Assembly (NCBI GenBank): GCA_046351215.1
Contig: JAXLYX010000017.1
Coordinates: 62,001-126,000, forward strand
DNA from: JAXLYX01 sp046351215
Lineage (GTDB): Bacteria; Myxococcota_A; Polyangia; Polyangiales; Houyiibacteriaceae
Length of the DNA: 64,000 bases
Reading direction: 5' to 3'
Shown: positions 51,755 through 61,074 of the stretch, one piece after another
Layout: the number at the start of each line of letters is the position of its first letter
How positions within the stretch are numbered: the stretch's first letter is position 1
Notes under the pieces: generated by a model
What the model was told of the DNA's origin: nothing
Databases searched by the model: none
The model's input: the letters and a program-made list of their open reading frames with translations, nothing else
Made by a program: the position numbers and the translations under genes

Positions 51755-54069
51755 GCGGCGAACGCGCGGACGAAGTCCTCCTGGACGATCGTCTCGACGG
51801 CGCGCGGCCCCCGGGCCTCGCGGACGCGGGCGATGGCCTCGTCGGGATCGAGCCCCTCGGCGACGAGGGCGAGCGCGGCGATCATGCCCGAGCGCCCGAG
51901 CCCGCCCATGCACGCGAGGACGACCGACTCGCCCGCGGCGAGCGACTCCTCGATCCGCCCGACCACGCGGGCCGCTTCGTCGAGCGTCGGAACCCTCTGA
52001 TCCGGGATCGGCAGTCGCTCGACGGCGATGCCGACCGCGTCGAGCGCCTCGACGAGGTCCGGGACGCCGGCCCAGGCGAGCTCGTCGTCGGTCACGAACG
52101 TGAAGAGGCGACGGACGCCGTCGGCACGCAGCGTCGCCGCGTCCACCCGCAGCTCGCGCCCCTTGTCGGTGCGCCCCGGGCAGAGGGTGATGCCGAGTCG
52201 GCCGCGATCCGAGGGCCTCCGCACGGAGTCGACGCGGAGCGCGACGTTCCTCGCGATGCCCGCGCGCACCGCGGTGGCGAGACCCGCCGCGACGTGGAGC
52301 GCGGCCCGCTTCTGCCTCGGCGAGGCCTCGTCGAAGGAGAGCGTGTGGATCGCGTAGCGCAAGAGCGGCACGCGCAGCTGGTGGGGATCGCGATCCTCCC
52401 GGACGATCGACGCGCCCACGCTCCTTAGGCGGCGGATCGTGCGGTACGCGCGGAGCAGGGCCGGTCGCTCGATCCCTCGCGGGGTCTCCGGGAGCGGCGC
52501 GCGGAGATCGGCGACGCCGTGGAGCAGGTCGGCGAGGAACACGGCCTCGCGGAGCGCGTCGTCGTCCTCGAGCGGCGTCATGAGGAACAGGATGTCGTTC
52601 TCGAGCTTCGCGAGGTCGCGGAGCACGTGACCGCGATGCGCGTGGAAGAAGTCGATGAGCCAGACGTTCTCGCGCGAGTCGACGAGGATGTTGGCTCCGT
52701 TGAGGTCGCCGTGCACCCAGGCCACGTAGTGGCTCTCCCCTCCGGACGGCGGGAGCGTGTCGAGCCATTCGTAGAACCTCGCCGGGTTCTCGCGCGCGGG
52801 GAGCCCGGGGAAGACGATCGTCGGCGAGGCCGCATCGACGCCCGCGACCTCGGCGACCCGTGCGCGCACGCTCCCGGCCCAGCGTGACGAGAAGCCGTAG
52901 TAGTCGAGCAAGGGCAGTCGCTCGTATTGCGCGACGGAGTGGAAGCGTCCGAGGACGCCCTCGTAGACCTCGCCGAGGATCTCCTCGATCGCGGCGTCGG
53001 ACGCTCCGCCCTCGTAGACGGACTTGAACGTGCGAACGGGCCCCGAGCCCATGGACGCGTAGGCGTAGCGGAGCGCGGCCCGATCCCCGAGGTCGGCGAA
53101 GCCGCGCACGGTCGGCGCGCTGTTGCCGAGGATCGGCTCCACCTGCTCGAACGCCACGCGTTCCTTCGCGACGAGATCGCGGGGACCGACCTTCACCACG
53201 CTCGGCGCGAGCGCATGGCCGAGCGCGTCGAAGCCCTGCGCCCGGAACACCGAGGCCCCGGAGAAGCCGCCCCCGAGCGGCTCGAGGACGACCCGGGAGA
53301 CGTGGCGGTGGAGGTAGCCGACGAGCTCGCGGTCGACGCCCTTCGGGAGGGCCGAGGCGTCGGCGCACTCGAGCGCCGGCATGCTCGACGGGGGCAGCGG
53401 GACGGGCGCGACGCTCGCGCCGTCCGGCACGAGCCAGGAGGCGAAGTCCCCGACTCCGTCGAAGACTCGCACCCCGAGGATGCGCCTCAGCTGATCGAGC
53501 GCGAGGAAGTGCTGCGTGCGCGAGGCGCTCGCGGTCAGCGCGCTCGACGTCGCCACCTCCGCGAGCCCGAGGCGGGTCCGGAGCTCGTAGAGGAGGAAGG
53601 TCACCTTGGCGTCGGTCCACACGCCTACGACGCCCACGCGCAGCGGCTCGTGCGGCGCGCTCGCGGCGATGCGCGCGAGGACGTCGGGCAGGGTCGTGCC
53701 CTCGAAGTCGTTGAGCCCGATCGCGTCGACGATCACCTCGTCCTCGCGCGGCTCCCCGAACTCCCGGAACACGAGCTCCTCGCCGTGGGTGCCCGCGAGG
53801 CAGTGCGGACCGAAGGTCGCGAGGTGGTCCGCCTGCCGCGGATCGGTCGGGTCGTGGTGATCCCGCACGTGGACGATCGCGAGCCGCTCGGCGGGCTCGT
53901 TCCGGGCCCACCGCATCAGGTGGGCGAGCGGGCCGTGCTCCGGATCGGGGCCGAGGAGGCGCTCTGCCTCCTCCCGGCCGACGTGCAGCGCGTTCGGCAG
54001 CGCCTGATGGGCCTCGAGCGGCGCCACGAAATCGCGCTGGAGGCATTGCGTGAGGAGCACGGAGGGCAT
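51736..54069 (-). CDS. three-domain fusion: dead isochorismatase-fold, kinase fold, CDKN3-like phosphatase
   Basis: 777 residues with three units. About 1-215: isochorismatase-like cysteine-hydrolase fold (TQCLQRDF with Asp13, VGVVGVWTDAKVTFLLYEL); the catalytic Cys position is Lys155, so it is likely inactive. About 240-600: APH/protein-kinase fold with HGDLNGANIL (Asp455) and LIDFF (Asp473). About 620-777: phosphatase matching CDKN3-like dual-specificity enzymes: ITLCPGRTDKGRELR, IPDQRVPT (Asp690) and the CX5R loop CMGGLGRSG (Cys720-Arg726), then RGPRAVETIVQEDFVRAF. A kinase and a phosphatase in one chain suggest a reversible switch on one substrate. No signal peptide. Family assignments are from memory of motifs. 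Confidence 0.85.
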   Translation of the reverse strand: MPSVLLTQCLQRDFVAPLEAHQALPNALHVGREEAERLLGPDPEHGPLAHLMRWARNEPAERLAIVHVRDHHDPTDPRQADHLATFGPHCLAGTHGEELVFREFGEPREDEVIVDAIGLNDFEGTTLPDVLARIAASAPHEPLRVGVVGVWTDAKVTFLLYELRTRLGLAEVATSSALTASASRTQHFLALDQLRRILGVRVFDGVGDFASWLVPDGASVAPVPLPPSSMPALECADASALPKGVDRELVGYLHRHVSRVVLEPLGGGFSGASVFRAQGFDALGHALAPSVVKVGPRDLVAKERVAFEQVEPILGNSAPTVRGFADLGDRAALRYAYASMGSGPVRTFKSVYEGGASDAAIEEILGEVYEGVLGRFHSVAQYERLPLLDYYGFSSRWAGSVRARVAEVAGVDAASPTIVFPGLPARENPARFYEWLDTLPPSGGESHYVAWVHGDLNGANILVDSRENVWLIDFFHAHRGHVLRDLAKLENDILFLMTPLEDDDALREAVFLADLLHGVADLRAPLPETPRGIERPALLRAYRTIRRLRSVGASIVREDRDPHQLRVPLLRYAIHTLSFDEASPRQKRAALHVAAGLATAVRAGIARNVALRVDSVRRPSDRGRLGITLCPGRTDKGRELRVDAATLRADGVRRLFTFVTDDELAWAGVPDLVEALDAVGIAVERLPIPDQRVPTLDEAARVVGRIEESLAAGESVVLACMGGLGRSGMIAALALVAEGLDPDEAIARVREARGPRAVETIVQEDFVRAFAAQARQT

Positions 54070-54136
54070 GGCCCCCCGAGGGTACCCCGCGCCGGGGATG
54101 CCGAAACGGCAGGCTGGCCCTCCCGGGCCGAATCTC

Positions 54137-54142
54137 TATACT
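54137..54142 (+). promoter_or_regulatory. -10-like TATACT before thrC
   Basis: TATACT ends 8 bp before the thrC ATG at 54151. No Shine-Dalgarno between. Confidence 0.4.
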
Positions 54143-54150
54143 CGCGCCCC

Positions 54151-55476
54151 ATGGGCTACTCCGCCGTTTTCCAGTGCGTCGCCGGGTGCGAGGGCACCTA
54201 CCCCTTCGACGAAGTGATCTACCACTGCCCGAAGTGCGGCGAGCTCCTCGAAATCCGTCATGATCTCGAGGCGTTGCGGAACCGCAGCGCGGCGGCCTGG
54301 ATGCGCACCTTCGACCAGCGCTGGATGACGACCCAGTGGCCCTACGGCAGCGGCGTCTGGGGCAAGAAGGAATGGGTCATGCCCGGCGTGCGGGACGAGA
54401 ACATCGTCTCGACGGCCGAGGGCGGCTCGACGCTCTTCTGGGCGGAGCGCTACGGCAAGCAGATCGGCGTCCCCGACCTCTGGATCAAGAACTGCGGCAA
54501 CAGCCACACGGGCTCGTTCAAGGACCTCGGCATGACGGTCCTCGTGAGCGTCGTGAAGCAGATGATCGCGGACGGGAAGCCGATCCGCGCCATCGCCTGC
54601 GCGTCGACGGGCGACACCTCCGCGGCGCTCGCCGCCTACTGCGCCTCGGCGGGCATCCCGTCGGTCGTGCTGCTCCCGAAGGGCAAGATCACGACGGCGC
54701 AGCTCGTGCAGCCGCTCGCGAACGGCGCGATGGTCTGCGCGCTCGACACCGACTTCGACGGCTGCATGGCGATCGTGCAGAAGCTCGCGAAGGAGCAGGG
54801 CATCTACCTCGCGAACTCGATGAACTCGCTGCGGCTCGAGGGCCAGAAGACGGTGGCCATCGAGATCGTGCAGCAGTTCGACTGGGAGGTCCCGGACTGG
54901 GTCTTCATCCCGGGCGGCAACCTCGGCAACGTCGCCGCGCTCGGCGCGGGCTTCGATCTGATGCTCAACCTCGGGCTCATCCAGAAGCGACCGCGCATCT
55001 GCCTCGCGCAGGCCGAGCGCGCGAACCCGCTCTACCGCGCGTACCTGAAGGGCTACGAAGGCTTCGAGCCGATCACCGCGGGCGAGACCGAGGCGAGCGC
55101 CATCCGCATCGGCAATCCCGTCAGCATCCGCCGCGCGATCAAGACGCTGAAGGCGTACGACGGCGTCGTCGAGCAGGCGACCGAGTCCGAGCTGGCGGAA
55201 GCGTCCTCGGCGGCCGACCGCGCGGGCGCCTTCACCTGCCCGCACACGGGCGTGGCCCTCGCGGCCCTCGAGAAGCTCGTGAAGCGCGGCGACGTGAAGA
55301 AGACCGATCGCGTGGTCGTCGTCTCGACCGCGAGCGGCCTGAAGTTCGCGAACTTCAAGATCCGCTACCACGAGAACGCGATCCCGGGCGTCACGAGCGC
55401 GCACGCGAACGTGCCGGTGGATCTGCCGAACGACTTCGAGGCCGTGAAGAAGGCCGTCCTCGGCAACTTCGGCTGA
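54151..55476 (+). CDS. thrC: threonine synthase
   Basis: 441-residue PLP enzyme converting O-phospho-L-homoserine to threonine. An N-terminal zinc-ribbon has Cys9, Cys13, Cys26 and Cys29. The PLP lysine is Lys124 in SHTGSFKDLGM; further family blocks are ACASTGDTSAALAAYCASAG, NSMNSLRLEGQKTVAIE and IPGGNLGNVAALG. It is the ThrC subtype with the ribbon rather than the plant-type regulatory domain. No thrA or thrB gene is adjacent. ATG 54151. Confidence 0.93.
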   Translation: MGYSAVFQCVAGCEGTYPFDEVIYHCPKCGELLEIRHDLEALRNRSAAAWMRTFDQRWMTTQWPYGSGVWGKKEWVMPGVRDENIVSTAEGGSTLFWAERYGKQIGVPDLWIKNCGNSHTGSFKDLGMTVLVSVVKQMIADGKPIRAIACASTGDTSAALAAYCASAGIPSVVLLPKGKITTAQLVQPLANGAMVCALDTDFDGCMAIVQKLAKEQGIYLANSMNSLRLEGQKTVAIEIVQQFDWEVPDWVFIPGGNLGNVAALGAGFDLMLNLGLIQKRPRICLAQAERANPLYRAYLKGYEGFEPITAGETEASAIRIGNPVSIRRAIKTLKAYDGVVEQATESELAEASSAADRAGAFTCPHTGVALAALEKLVKRGDVKKTDRVVVVSTASGLKFANFKIRYHENAIPGVTSAHANVPVDLPNDFEAVKKAVLGNFG

Positions 55477-55500
55477 GCCCCCCGTCGTGGGCGTCCTCGG

Positions 55501-55527
55501 GCCCGAGCGGGAGCCTCCCGCGCGGGC
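55501..55527. terminator. bidirectional hairpin between thrC and the minus-strand gene
   Basis: Arms gcccg + gcggga and tcccgc + cgggc, separated by the loop gcc, with one a/g mismatch; it sits in the 51-bp gap between two converging stops. A terminator for either strand. Confidence 0.6.
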
Positions 55528-56031
55528 TCATTCGTCTTCGGGAGGCACGTCCGGCAACGAAGGCCGCCCGATGGGCGGGGCGTGCGCGTCCGTGAGGGCG
55601 TGCTCGAGGTTCTCGAGCACGAGCTCGAAGTCGTCCTTCGAGATGAGGTGGCCGAGGAGCTTCGGGAGCGGCCCGGTGAAGACCTCGCGGATGTCGAGGC
55701 TCTGGGCCTCGTCGACCTTCACGCCGATCTGGGTCAGGGCCTCCTCGAGGGCCTTCTCGGCGATGTCGAGGCGGACGTACTGCGAGAGCTCCTCGAGCAC
55801 GCGCTGGGCGACCATGGACGGCGGGTGCACCGACTCGACGTCGGAGGGCGCGACGGATTCGACGCCCCGCGCCGGGCCGACGTTCTCGAGCTCGACGAGG
55901 GCCGGATCGACCTTCGGGTCCATCTCGTGGGCCTTCGCGAGCGTGCCGGGACCCATGGCGAGCGCCACGTAGACGCGCAGCGCGTCCGCCGCCTCGTCTT
56001 TCTTGTCGTCCGGACCGCCGGGACCCCCCAT
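55528..56031 (-). CDS. hypothetical acidic helical protein
   Basis: 167 residues, no signal. N-terminus MGGPGGPDDKKDEAADALRVYV; the middle is helical (MVAQRVLEELSQYVRLDIAEKALEEALTQIGVKVDEAQ, LPKLLGHLISKDDFELVLENLEHAL); both ends are Pro-rich. No family recognised. TATCCT lies 6 bp before its ATG at 56031 on the minus strand, with no Shine-Dalgarno. Upstream, 33 bp away, is the stop of the PilZ-like gene, so it may be expressed alone. Confidence 0.65.
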   Translation of the reverse strand: MGGPGGPDDKKDEAADALRVYVALAMGPGTLAKAHEMDPKVDPALVELENVGPARGVESVAPSDVESVHPPSMVAQRVLEELSQYVRLDIAEKALEEALTQIGVKVDEAQSLDIREVFTGPLPKLLGHLISKDDFELVLENLEHALTDAHAPPIGRPSLPDVPPEDE

Positions 56032-56037
56032 CCGATT

Positions 56038-56043
56038 AGGATA
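56038..56043 (-). promoter_or_regulatory. -10-like TATCCT, leaderless spacing
   Basis: On the minus strand TATCCT ends 6 bp before the ATG at 56031. Confidence 0.35.
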
Positions 56044-56064
56044 GCCCCAATCGGCCCCCCGGGT

Positions 56065-56346
56065 TCAAGGGGAAGGAGAGCCGCCCCCGAGGGCCGCGAG
56101 CAGGGCCTCCCGATCCTCCCGGCGCTGGCCGATCGTCCGGCCCCGGACGACGAAGAGGCCGTCCGGCTCGCGCTTCGAGCCGTGCGCCTTCGCCTGCACG
56201 GCGAGCGGGGCCCCGGAGAGCTCGAAGCGGAGCTCGACCGGCGCGCCGGGGGCGAAGGCGCGCGGGGTCCGGAACGAGAGGTGGTTGCCGTCGAAGGCGA
56301 CGAGCTCGGCGTCCTCGCCCGTCGAGAGCTTGCCGTGCACGCTCAT
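56065..56346 (-). CDS. small PilZ-like protein coupled to smpB
   Basis: 93 residues: MSVHGKLSTGEDAELVAFDGNHLSFRTPRAFAPGAPVELRFELSG... is a small beta-barrel pattern reminiscent of PilZ-type domains (GxPVELRFELSGAPLAVQAKA), without the N-terminal RxxxR that binds c-di-GMP, so binding is doubtful. Starts by ATGA overlap with smpB. Could assist SmpB or just share its promoter. Confidence 0.6.
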   Translation of the reverse strand: MSVHGKLSTGEDAELVAFDGNHLSFRTPRAFAPGAPVELRFELSGAPLAVQAKAHGSKREPDGLFVVRGRTIGQRREDREALLAALGGGSPSP

Positions 56347-56834
56347 CCGCGCCTCCTCTCCATGGCCGCCCGCGCCTCCTTGAGGTCGACTTCCTTGCGG
56401 ATGGCCTCGCGGTCGTCGCCCTTCTTGCGGCCCTTCGCGAGGCCGAGCTCGACCTTCGCCACGCCGTTCTTGAAGTAGACCTGGAGCGGGACGAGGGTGT
56501 AGCCCTGCTGCGTCAGGCGGCCTCGGAGCTTCTCGATCTCCCTCGCGTGCACGAGGAGCTTCCGCGTTCGCTTCGGCTCGTGGCCGAGGTAGGGGCCGGC
56601 CTGCTCGTAGGGCGCGACGTGCATCTTGTAGAGGAAGAGCTCGTCGTGATCGATGAGCGCATAGGCGCCCTCGAGGTCGGCGCGCCGCAGGCGCATGCTC
56701 TTCACCTCGGAGCCCATGAGCACCATGCCGGCCTCGAAGCGCTCCTCGATCTCGTAGCGCTCCTTGGCCTTCGGGTTGCGGCAGACGACGAGCTCGACTC
56801 CCTCGGGGCCCTTCTCTCCGCGTTTCTTCGCCAT
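56343..56834 (-). CDS. smpB: SsrA-binding protein
   Basis: 163 residues; the essential partner of tmRNA in trans-translation. Family blocks: RNPKAKERYEIEERFEAGMVLMGSEVKSMR, LRRADLEGAYALIDHDELFLYKMHVAPYEQ, LLVHAREIEKLRGRLTQQGYTLVPLQVYFKNGVAKVELGLAKGRKKGDDREAIRK. ATG 56834 is chosen; the open frame extends 13 codons upstream without support. ssrA itself is not in the window. Confidence 0.96.
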   Translation of the reverse strand: MAKKRGEKGPEGVELVVCRNPKAKERYEIEERFEAGMVLMGSEVKSMRLRRADLEGAYALIDHDELFLYKMHVAPYEQAGPYLGHEPKRTRKLLVHAREIEKLRGRLTQQGYTLVPLQVYFKNGVAKVELGLAKGRKKGDDREAIRKEVDLKEARAAMERRRG

Positions 56835-56923
56835 GGCGGCCCTCCACGTAGCACGACGGCCGCCCGGCCGCACCGCGTGCGCCCGCGCCGAGGAAAGGGC
56901 CGGCCTCTCCCCTCGTTCTGGGG

Positions 56924-56929
56924 TATCTT
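56924..56929 (+). promoter_or_regulatory. -10-like TATCTT before sthA
   Basis: TATCTT ends 9 bp before the ATG at 56939; no Shine-Dalgarno between. Confidence 0.35.
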
Positions 56930-56938
56930 CGCCGGACG

Positions 56939-58342
<1,404 letters not shown>

Positions 58343-58425
58343 GCCGACGGGCCCTCCCCCCGATCTTCGGTTATGCTCGGCCGCGCCCTCGGGGGACCCC
58401 CGGGGCCCATCGTCGGAGAATCAGC

Positions 58426-58557
58426 ATGTCGGACAAGGGATCGTACTCGGCTCACCTCCTCCCGGACGGCACCAGCACGGCCATCGCCGTGGTGATCGTG
58501 GCCTCCATCTACGGCATCTGGGCGTGGGCGCTGTACCTCGGCGGCCAGGTCTACTGA
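58426..58557 (+). CDS. 43-residue single-span membrane peptide
   Basis: MSDKGSYSAHLLPDGTSTAI then a membrane helix (AIAVVIVASIYGIWAWALYLG) and GQVY. The start codon follows cggagaa at 58414-58420 as Shine-Dalgarno, and a TATGCT hexamer sits at 58372-58377. It is shorter than most predictions but has promoter, Shine-Dalgarno and a clean helix. Its context after sthA and before a lipoprotein gives no role; small oxidase subunits such as CcoQ or CydX are one thing it could be. Confidence 0.6.
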   Translation: MSDKGSYSAHLLPDGTSTAIAVVIVASIYGIWAWALYLGGQVY

Positions 58558-58565
58558 GCCCTCCC

Positions 58566-59327
58566 TTGCGACCGTCCGCACGGGGAGCGACGCGCGCCGC
58601 CATCTTGGCGCTCCTCTTCGCGCTCCCCGTCGCGGGCTGCAGCACCTTCACGGCGCCGGCGACACCGTCGTCGTCCTGCCGCGGCAAGCGCTGCGAGTTG
58701 GCGATCCGCAAGGCGAGCCGGGACCTCGCGTGCGACGAGCGGAACGTCCTCGCGCGCGCATTCGGCGAGAGCCGAGTGCTCGCGACGGGCTGCGCACGCC
58801 AGGCCGAGTACGTCTGCTCGCGCTCGTCGTGCCGCCGTCGCGGCGACGTCCGCAGCCTCGACGTAGCCGGCGAGGTCCGATACCGCGCGAGCCTCGAGCT
58901 CTTCTGCCCGCTCGCCGAGGTGCTCGCGAGCCCGACCTCGACCGAGGGGCTCTTCGAGGCGACCTGCCGCGGCACGACCGTGCGCTACCGATGCTCCGCC
59001 TCGGGCTGCGAGCCCGGAGGCCCGACGGATCCGGGCCTGCTCGCCCTTCGGCAGCTCGAGCCCTCGGTGCTCGAGTGCACGAGCACGCGGCGCGCCGCCG
59101 TCGAGGTGGTCTACGACGCGCGCGGCGAGATCACGCGCGTCACGGTCGAAGGCGTGGGCACGGCCTACCTCCGCTCGAACGTCCCGCACGGGGTGCAGGA
59201 TCGCTCGGGCCGCGGCTGCCTCGCGCGCGTGTTCCGCACCGTGCCGCCCGACCCCGACCGCGCCGGCGAGACCCTCGTCGTCGGCTACGGCGCGGGAGCC
59301 GACGCCCCCGAGTCCCTCGAGCCCTGA
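58566..59327 (+). CDS. cysteine-rich lipoprotein
   Basis: 253 residues from TTG 58566, which gives the signal AILALLFALPVAGC with lipobox VAGC; a GTG at 58524 would lengthen the head. The mature part has many cysteines in spaced pairs (SCRGKRC, CSRSSCRRR, CRGTTVRYRC, SGCEP, SGRGC), likely disulfides, and a beta segment EVVYDARGEITRVTVEGVG. No family recognised. The 3' end overlaps the convergent gene by 43 bp. Confidence 0.7.
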   Translation: MRPSARGATRAAILALLFALPVAGCSTFTAPATPSSSCRGKRCELAIRKASRDLACDERNVLARAFGESRVLATGCARQAEYVCSRSSCRRRGDVRSLDVAGEVRYRASLELFCPLAEVLASPTSTEGLFEATCRGTTVRYRCSASGCEPGGPTDPGLLALRQLEPSVLECTSTRRAAVEVVYDARGEITRVTVEGVGTAYLRSNVPHGVQDRSGRGCLARVFRTVPPDPDRAGETLVVGYGAGADAPESLEP

Positions 59328-60301
59328 GACGCCCCCGCTCCCGCCTCGTCGGTGGGAGCGACCGTGGACGCGGGCGCCGGGGCGGTCACGGGGACGGGAT
59401 GCGGGACGAGGCCGACCTCGATGGCCGCGTGCGCCCGACGGACGACGGCCGCGGCGCCCTCGGGGAGCCGGAGGCCGGCCACGGCCAGGTCGAGGACCTC
59501 GTGCTGGCGCGACGTCGGCGAGCCGAGGAGCGATTCGAGCGCGGCCTGCTCGACCCCGAGCGCGAGCAGCTCGGGCACGTCGCCCTCCGCCCGCGCGATC
59601 GCGAGACGCTCGGCGCGCGCGCCGAGCTCGGCACGCTGGAAGAGCTCGGCGAGCGCGGGGTCGAGCTCCCCCCACGTCCCCGCGACGCCCTCGAACGCGA
59701 GATGGACCTCGGGCAGCCGCTCGCCGAACGCGAGGGAGGGGAATCGGATCGGGATCAGGGCCTCGATGCGCGCGTCGCCGACGAAGTCGCCGACCTCGTC
59801 CACGCAGGCCCGCTCGCCGTAGGCGAGCGTGGGCACGCCGACCTCCTGCACCGAGTCGTCGTCGCCGACGCGGACGATCGCGATGCAGCTCGTGTCGAAG
59901 GCGACGGGATCGACGACACGGATCGCGACCTCGGAGTGGCCGTCCCCGTCGAAGTCGCGATCCCGCCCGAGATCGACGAGGAGCACCCGCTCGCGCGTGG
60001 GGTAGCTCCGATCGGGAGCGTCGACCCCGAGGGCCGTGCCGTGGGCCGTGATGACGCGAACGGCCGTGGCTCCGTCCGAGGCGCGCCGGGCGCCGAGCGC
60101 GACGTACGACGCGCCCGCGATCCGCTCGGTGACGACGAAGCCGGCGCGCCGGAGGCCCTGGGCGACCGCGTCCGCTTCGGTCCCGGGCTCGACGCCCGCG
60201 TGCAGGTAGTCGAGCGGATCGAACGCGAGCGGCGACGGATGATGGCAGCCGACCATCACGAGGGAGAGCACGAGCAGGGAGCCGGGCCGACGGGGGCGCA
60301 C
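59285..60301 (-). CDS. lipoprotein, unknown function
   Basis: 338 residues from GTG 60301. Lipoprotein signal (GSLLVLSLVMVGC). The mature domain has Asp-rich turns (VDLGRDRDFDGDGHSEVAIRVVD), which look like a calcium-binding DxDxDG-type loop as in FG-GAP-like repeats, and a long helical tail of Ala/Leu/Glu. Ends Pro/Ala-rich. Downstream of comF by 9 bp on the same strand. Confidence 0.75.
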   Translation of the reverse strand: MRPRRPGSLLVLSLVMVGCHHPSPLAFDPLDYLHAGVEPGTEADAVAQGLRRAGFVVTERIAGASYVALGARRASDGATAVRVITAHGTALGVDAPDRSYPTRERVLLVDLGRDRDFDGDGHSEVAIRVVDPVAFDTSCIAIVRVGDDDSVQEVGVPTLAYGERACVDEVGDFVGDARIEALIPIRFPSLAFGERLPEVHLAFEGVAGTWGELDPALAELFQRAELGARAERLAIARAEGDVPELLALGVEQAALESLLGSPTSRQHEVLDLAVAGLRLPEGAAAVVRRAHAAIEVGLVPHPVPVTAPAPASTVAPTDEAGAGASQGSRDSGASAPAP

Positions 60302-60310
60302 CCCGAGACG

Positions 60311-60931
60311 CTACCCATCCGAGGCGGCGAGCGCGAGCGGATCGACACTCTCGGCGCCGGCGAGCCGGAGCGCGTCGATCGCCGCCTCGAACGTGGCTCC
60401 GGTCGTGCGGACGTCGTCGACGAGGAGGATCCGGCGTCCGTCGAGCCGCCGGATCGCCCGGAACGCGCCGCGCAGCTTGCCGAGCCGCGCGGCTCGGTCG
60501 CGACCCACCTGGTGCCCCGTGTCGCGCACGCGCTCGAGCGCGCGCACCTCGAGCTCGACGCCCAGCACGCGCGCGATCGGCGCGGCGAGGAGGCAGGCCT
60601 GGTTGAAGCCGCGGGCCCGGTGCCGCGCGGGATGGAGCGGCACCGGCACGACGAGGTCGATGCGGTCGAGGAAAGGGTCGAGGGCGGGCTCGAAGAGGGC
60701 GCCGAGGACCTCCGCATGCTCCGTCCGGCCCTGGTACTTGAGCCGCCCGATGGCGTCCGCGATCGGTCCTCCGAAATCGTAGAGGGCGTCGGGCTCGGGG
60801 CTCCGCTCGAGCAGGGGCTCGCAGACCTCGCAGAAGCCGGGGCCGTCCCCGACGGGCCCATCGCAGCCCGGGCATCGACGGGGGGAGACGAGCTCGAGGA
60901 ATCCTCGTGCGATTTCGGCGAGATGCTCCAT
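60311..60931 (-). CDS. comF: ComF-family phosphoribosyltransferase-like protein
   Basis: 206 residues. Zinc-finger at the start (CPGCDGPVGDGPGFCEVC) and a phosphoribosyltransferase fold with the PRPP loop ILLVDDVRTTGAT. ComF proteins take part in DNA uptake for natural transformation in several bacteria. ATG 60931 starts MEHLAEIARGFLELVSPRRC. No other com genes are nearby. Confidence 0.92.
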   Translation of the reverse strand: MEHLAEIARGFLELVSPRRCPGCDGPVGDGPGFCEVCEPLLERSPEPDALYDFGGPIADAIGRLKYQGRTEHAEVLGALFEPALDPFLDRIDLVVPVPLHPARHRARGFNQACLLAAPIARVLGVELEVRALERVRDTGHQVGRDRAARLGKLRGAFRAIRRLDGRRILLVDDVRTTGATFEAAIDALRLAGAESVDPLALAASDG

Positions 60932-61055
60932 GGGTCCGTGTCTTCGGCACATCTCCCACATGGTTGCGTGCCCGCGCCTCGGGTGGGGAGGAAGCGCCCA
61001 TCGCATGCCACGTCGCCGTGATGCCCACGGGTTGTTGATGGGAATACGCATCGAC

Positions 61056-61061
61056 TAGGCT
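61056..61061 (+). promoter_or_regulatory. -10-like TAGGCT
   Basis: TAGGCT ends 13 bp before the ATG at 61075; TTGTTG at 61032-61037 lies 18 bp upstream as a possible -35. Confidence 0.35.
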
Positions 61062-61074
61062 GCGTCCCACAGCC

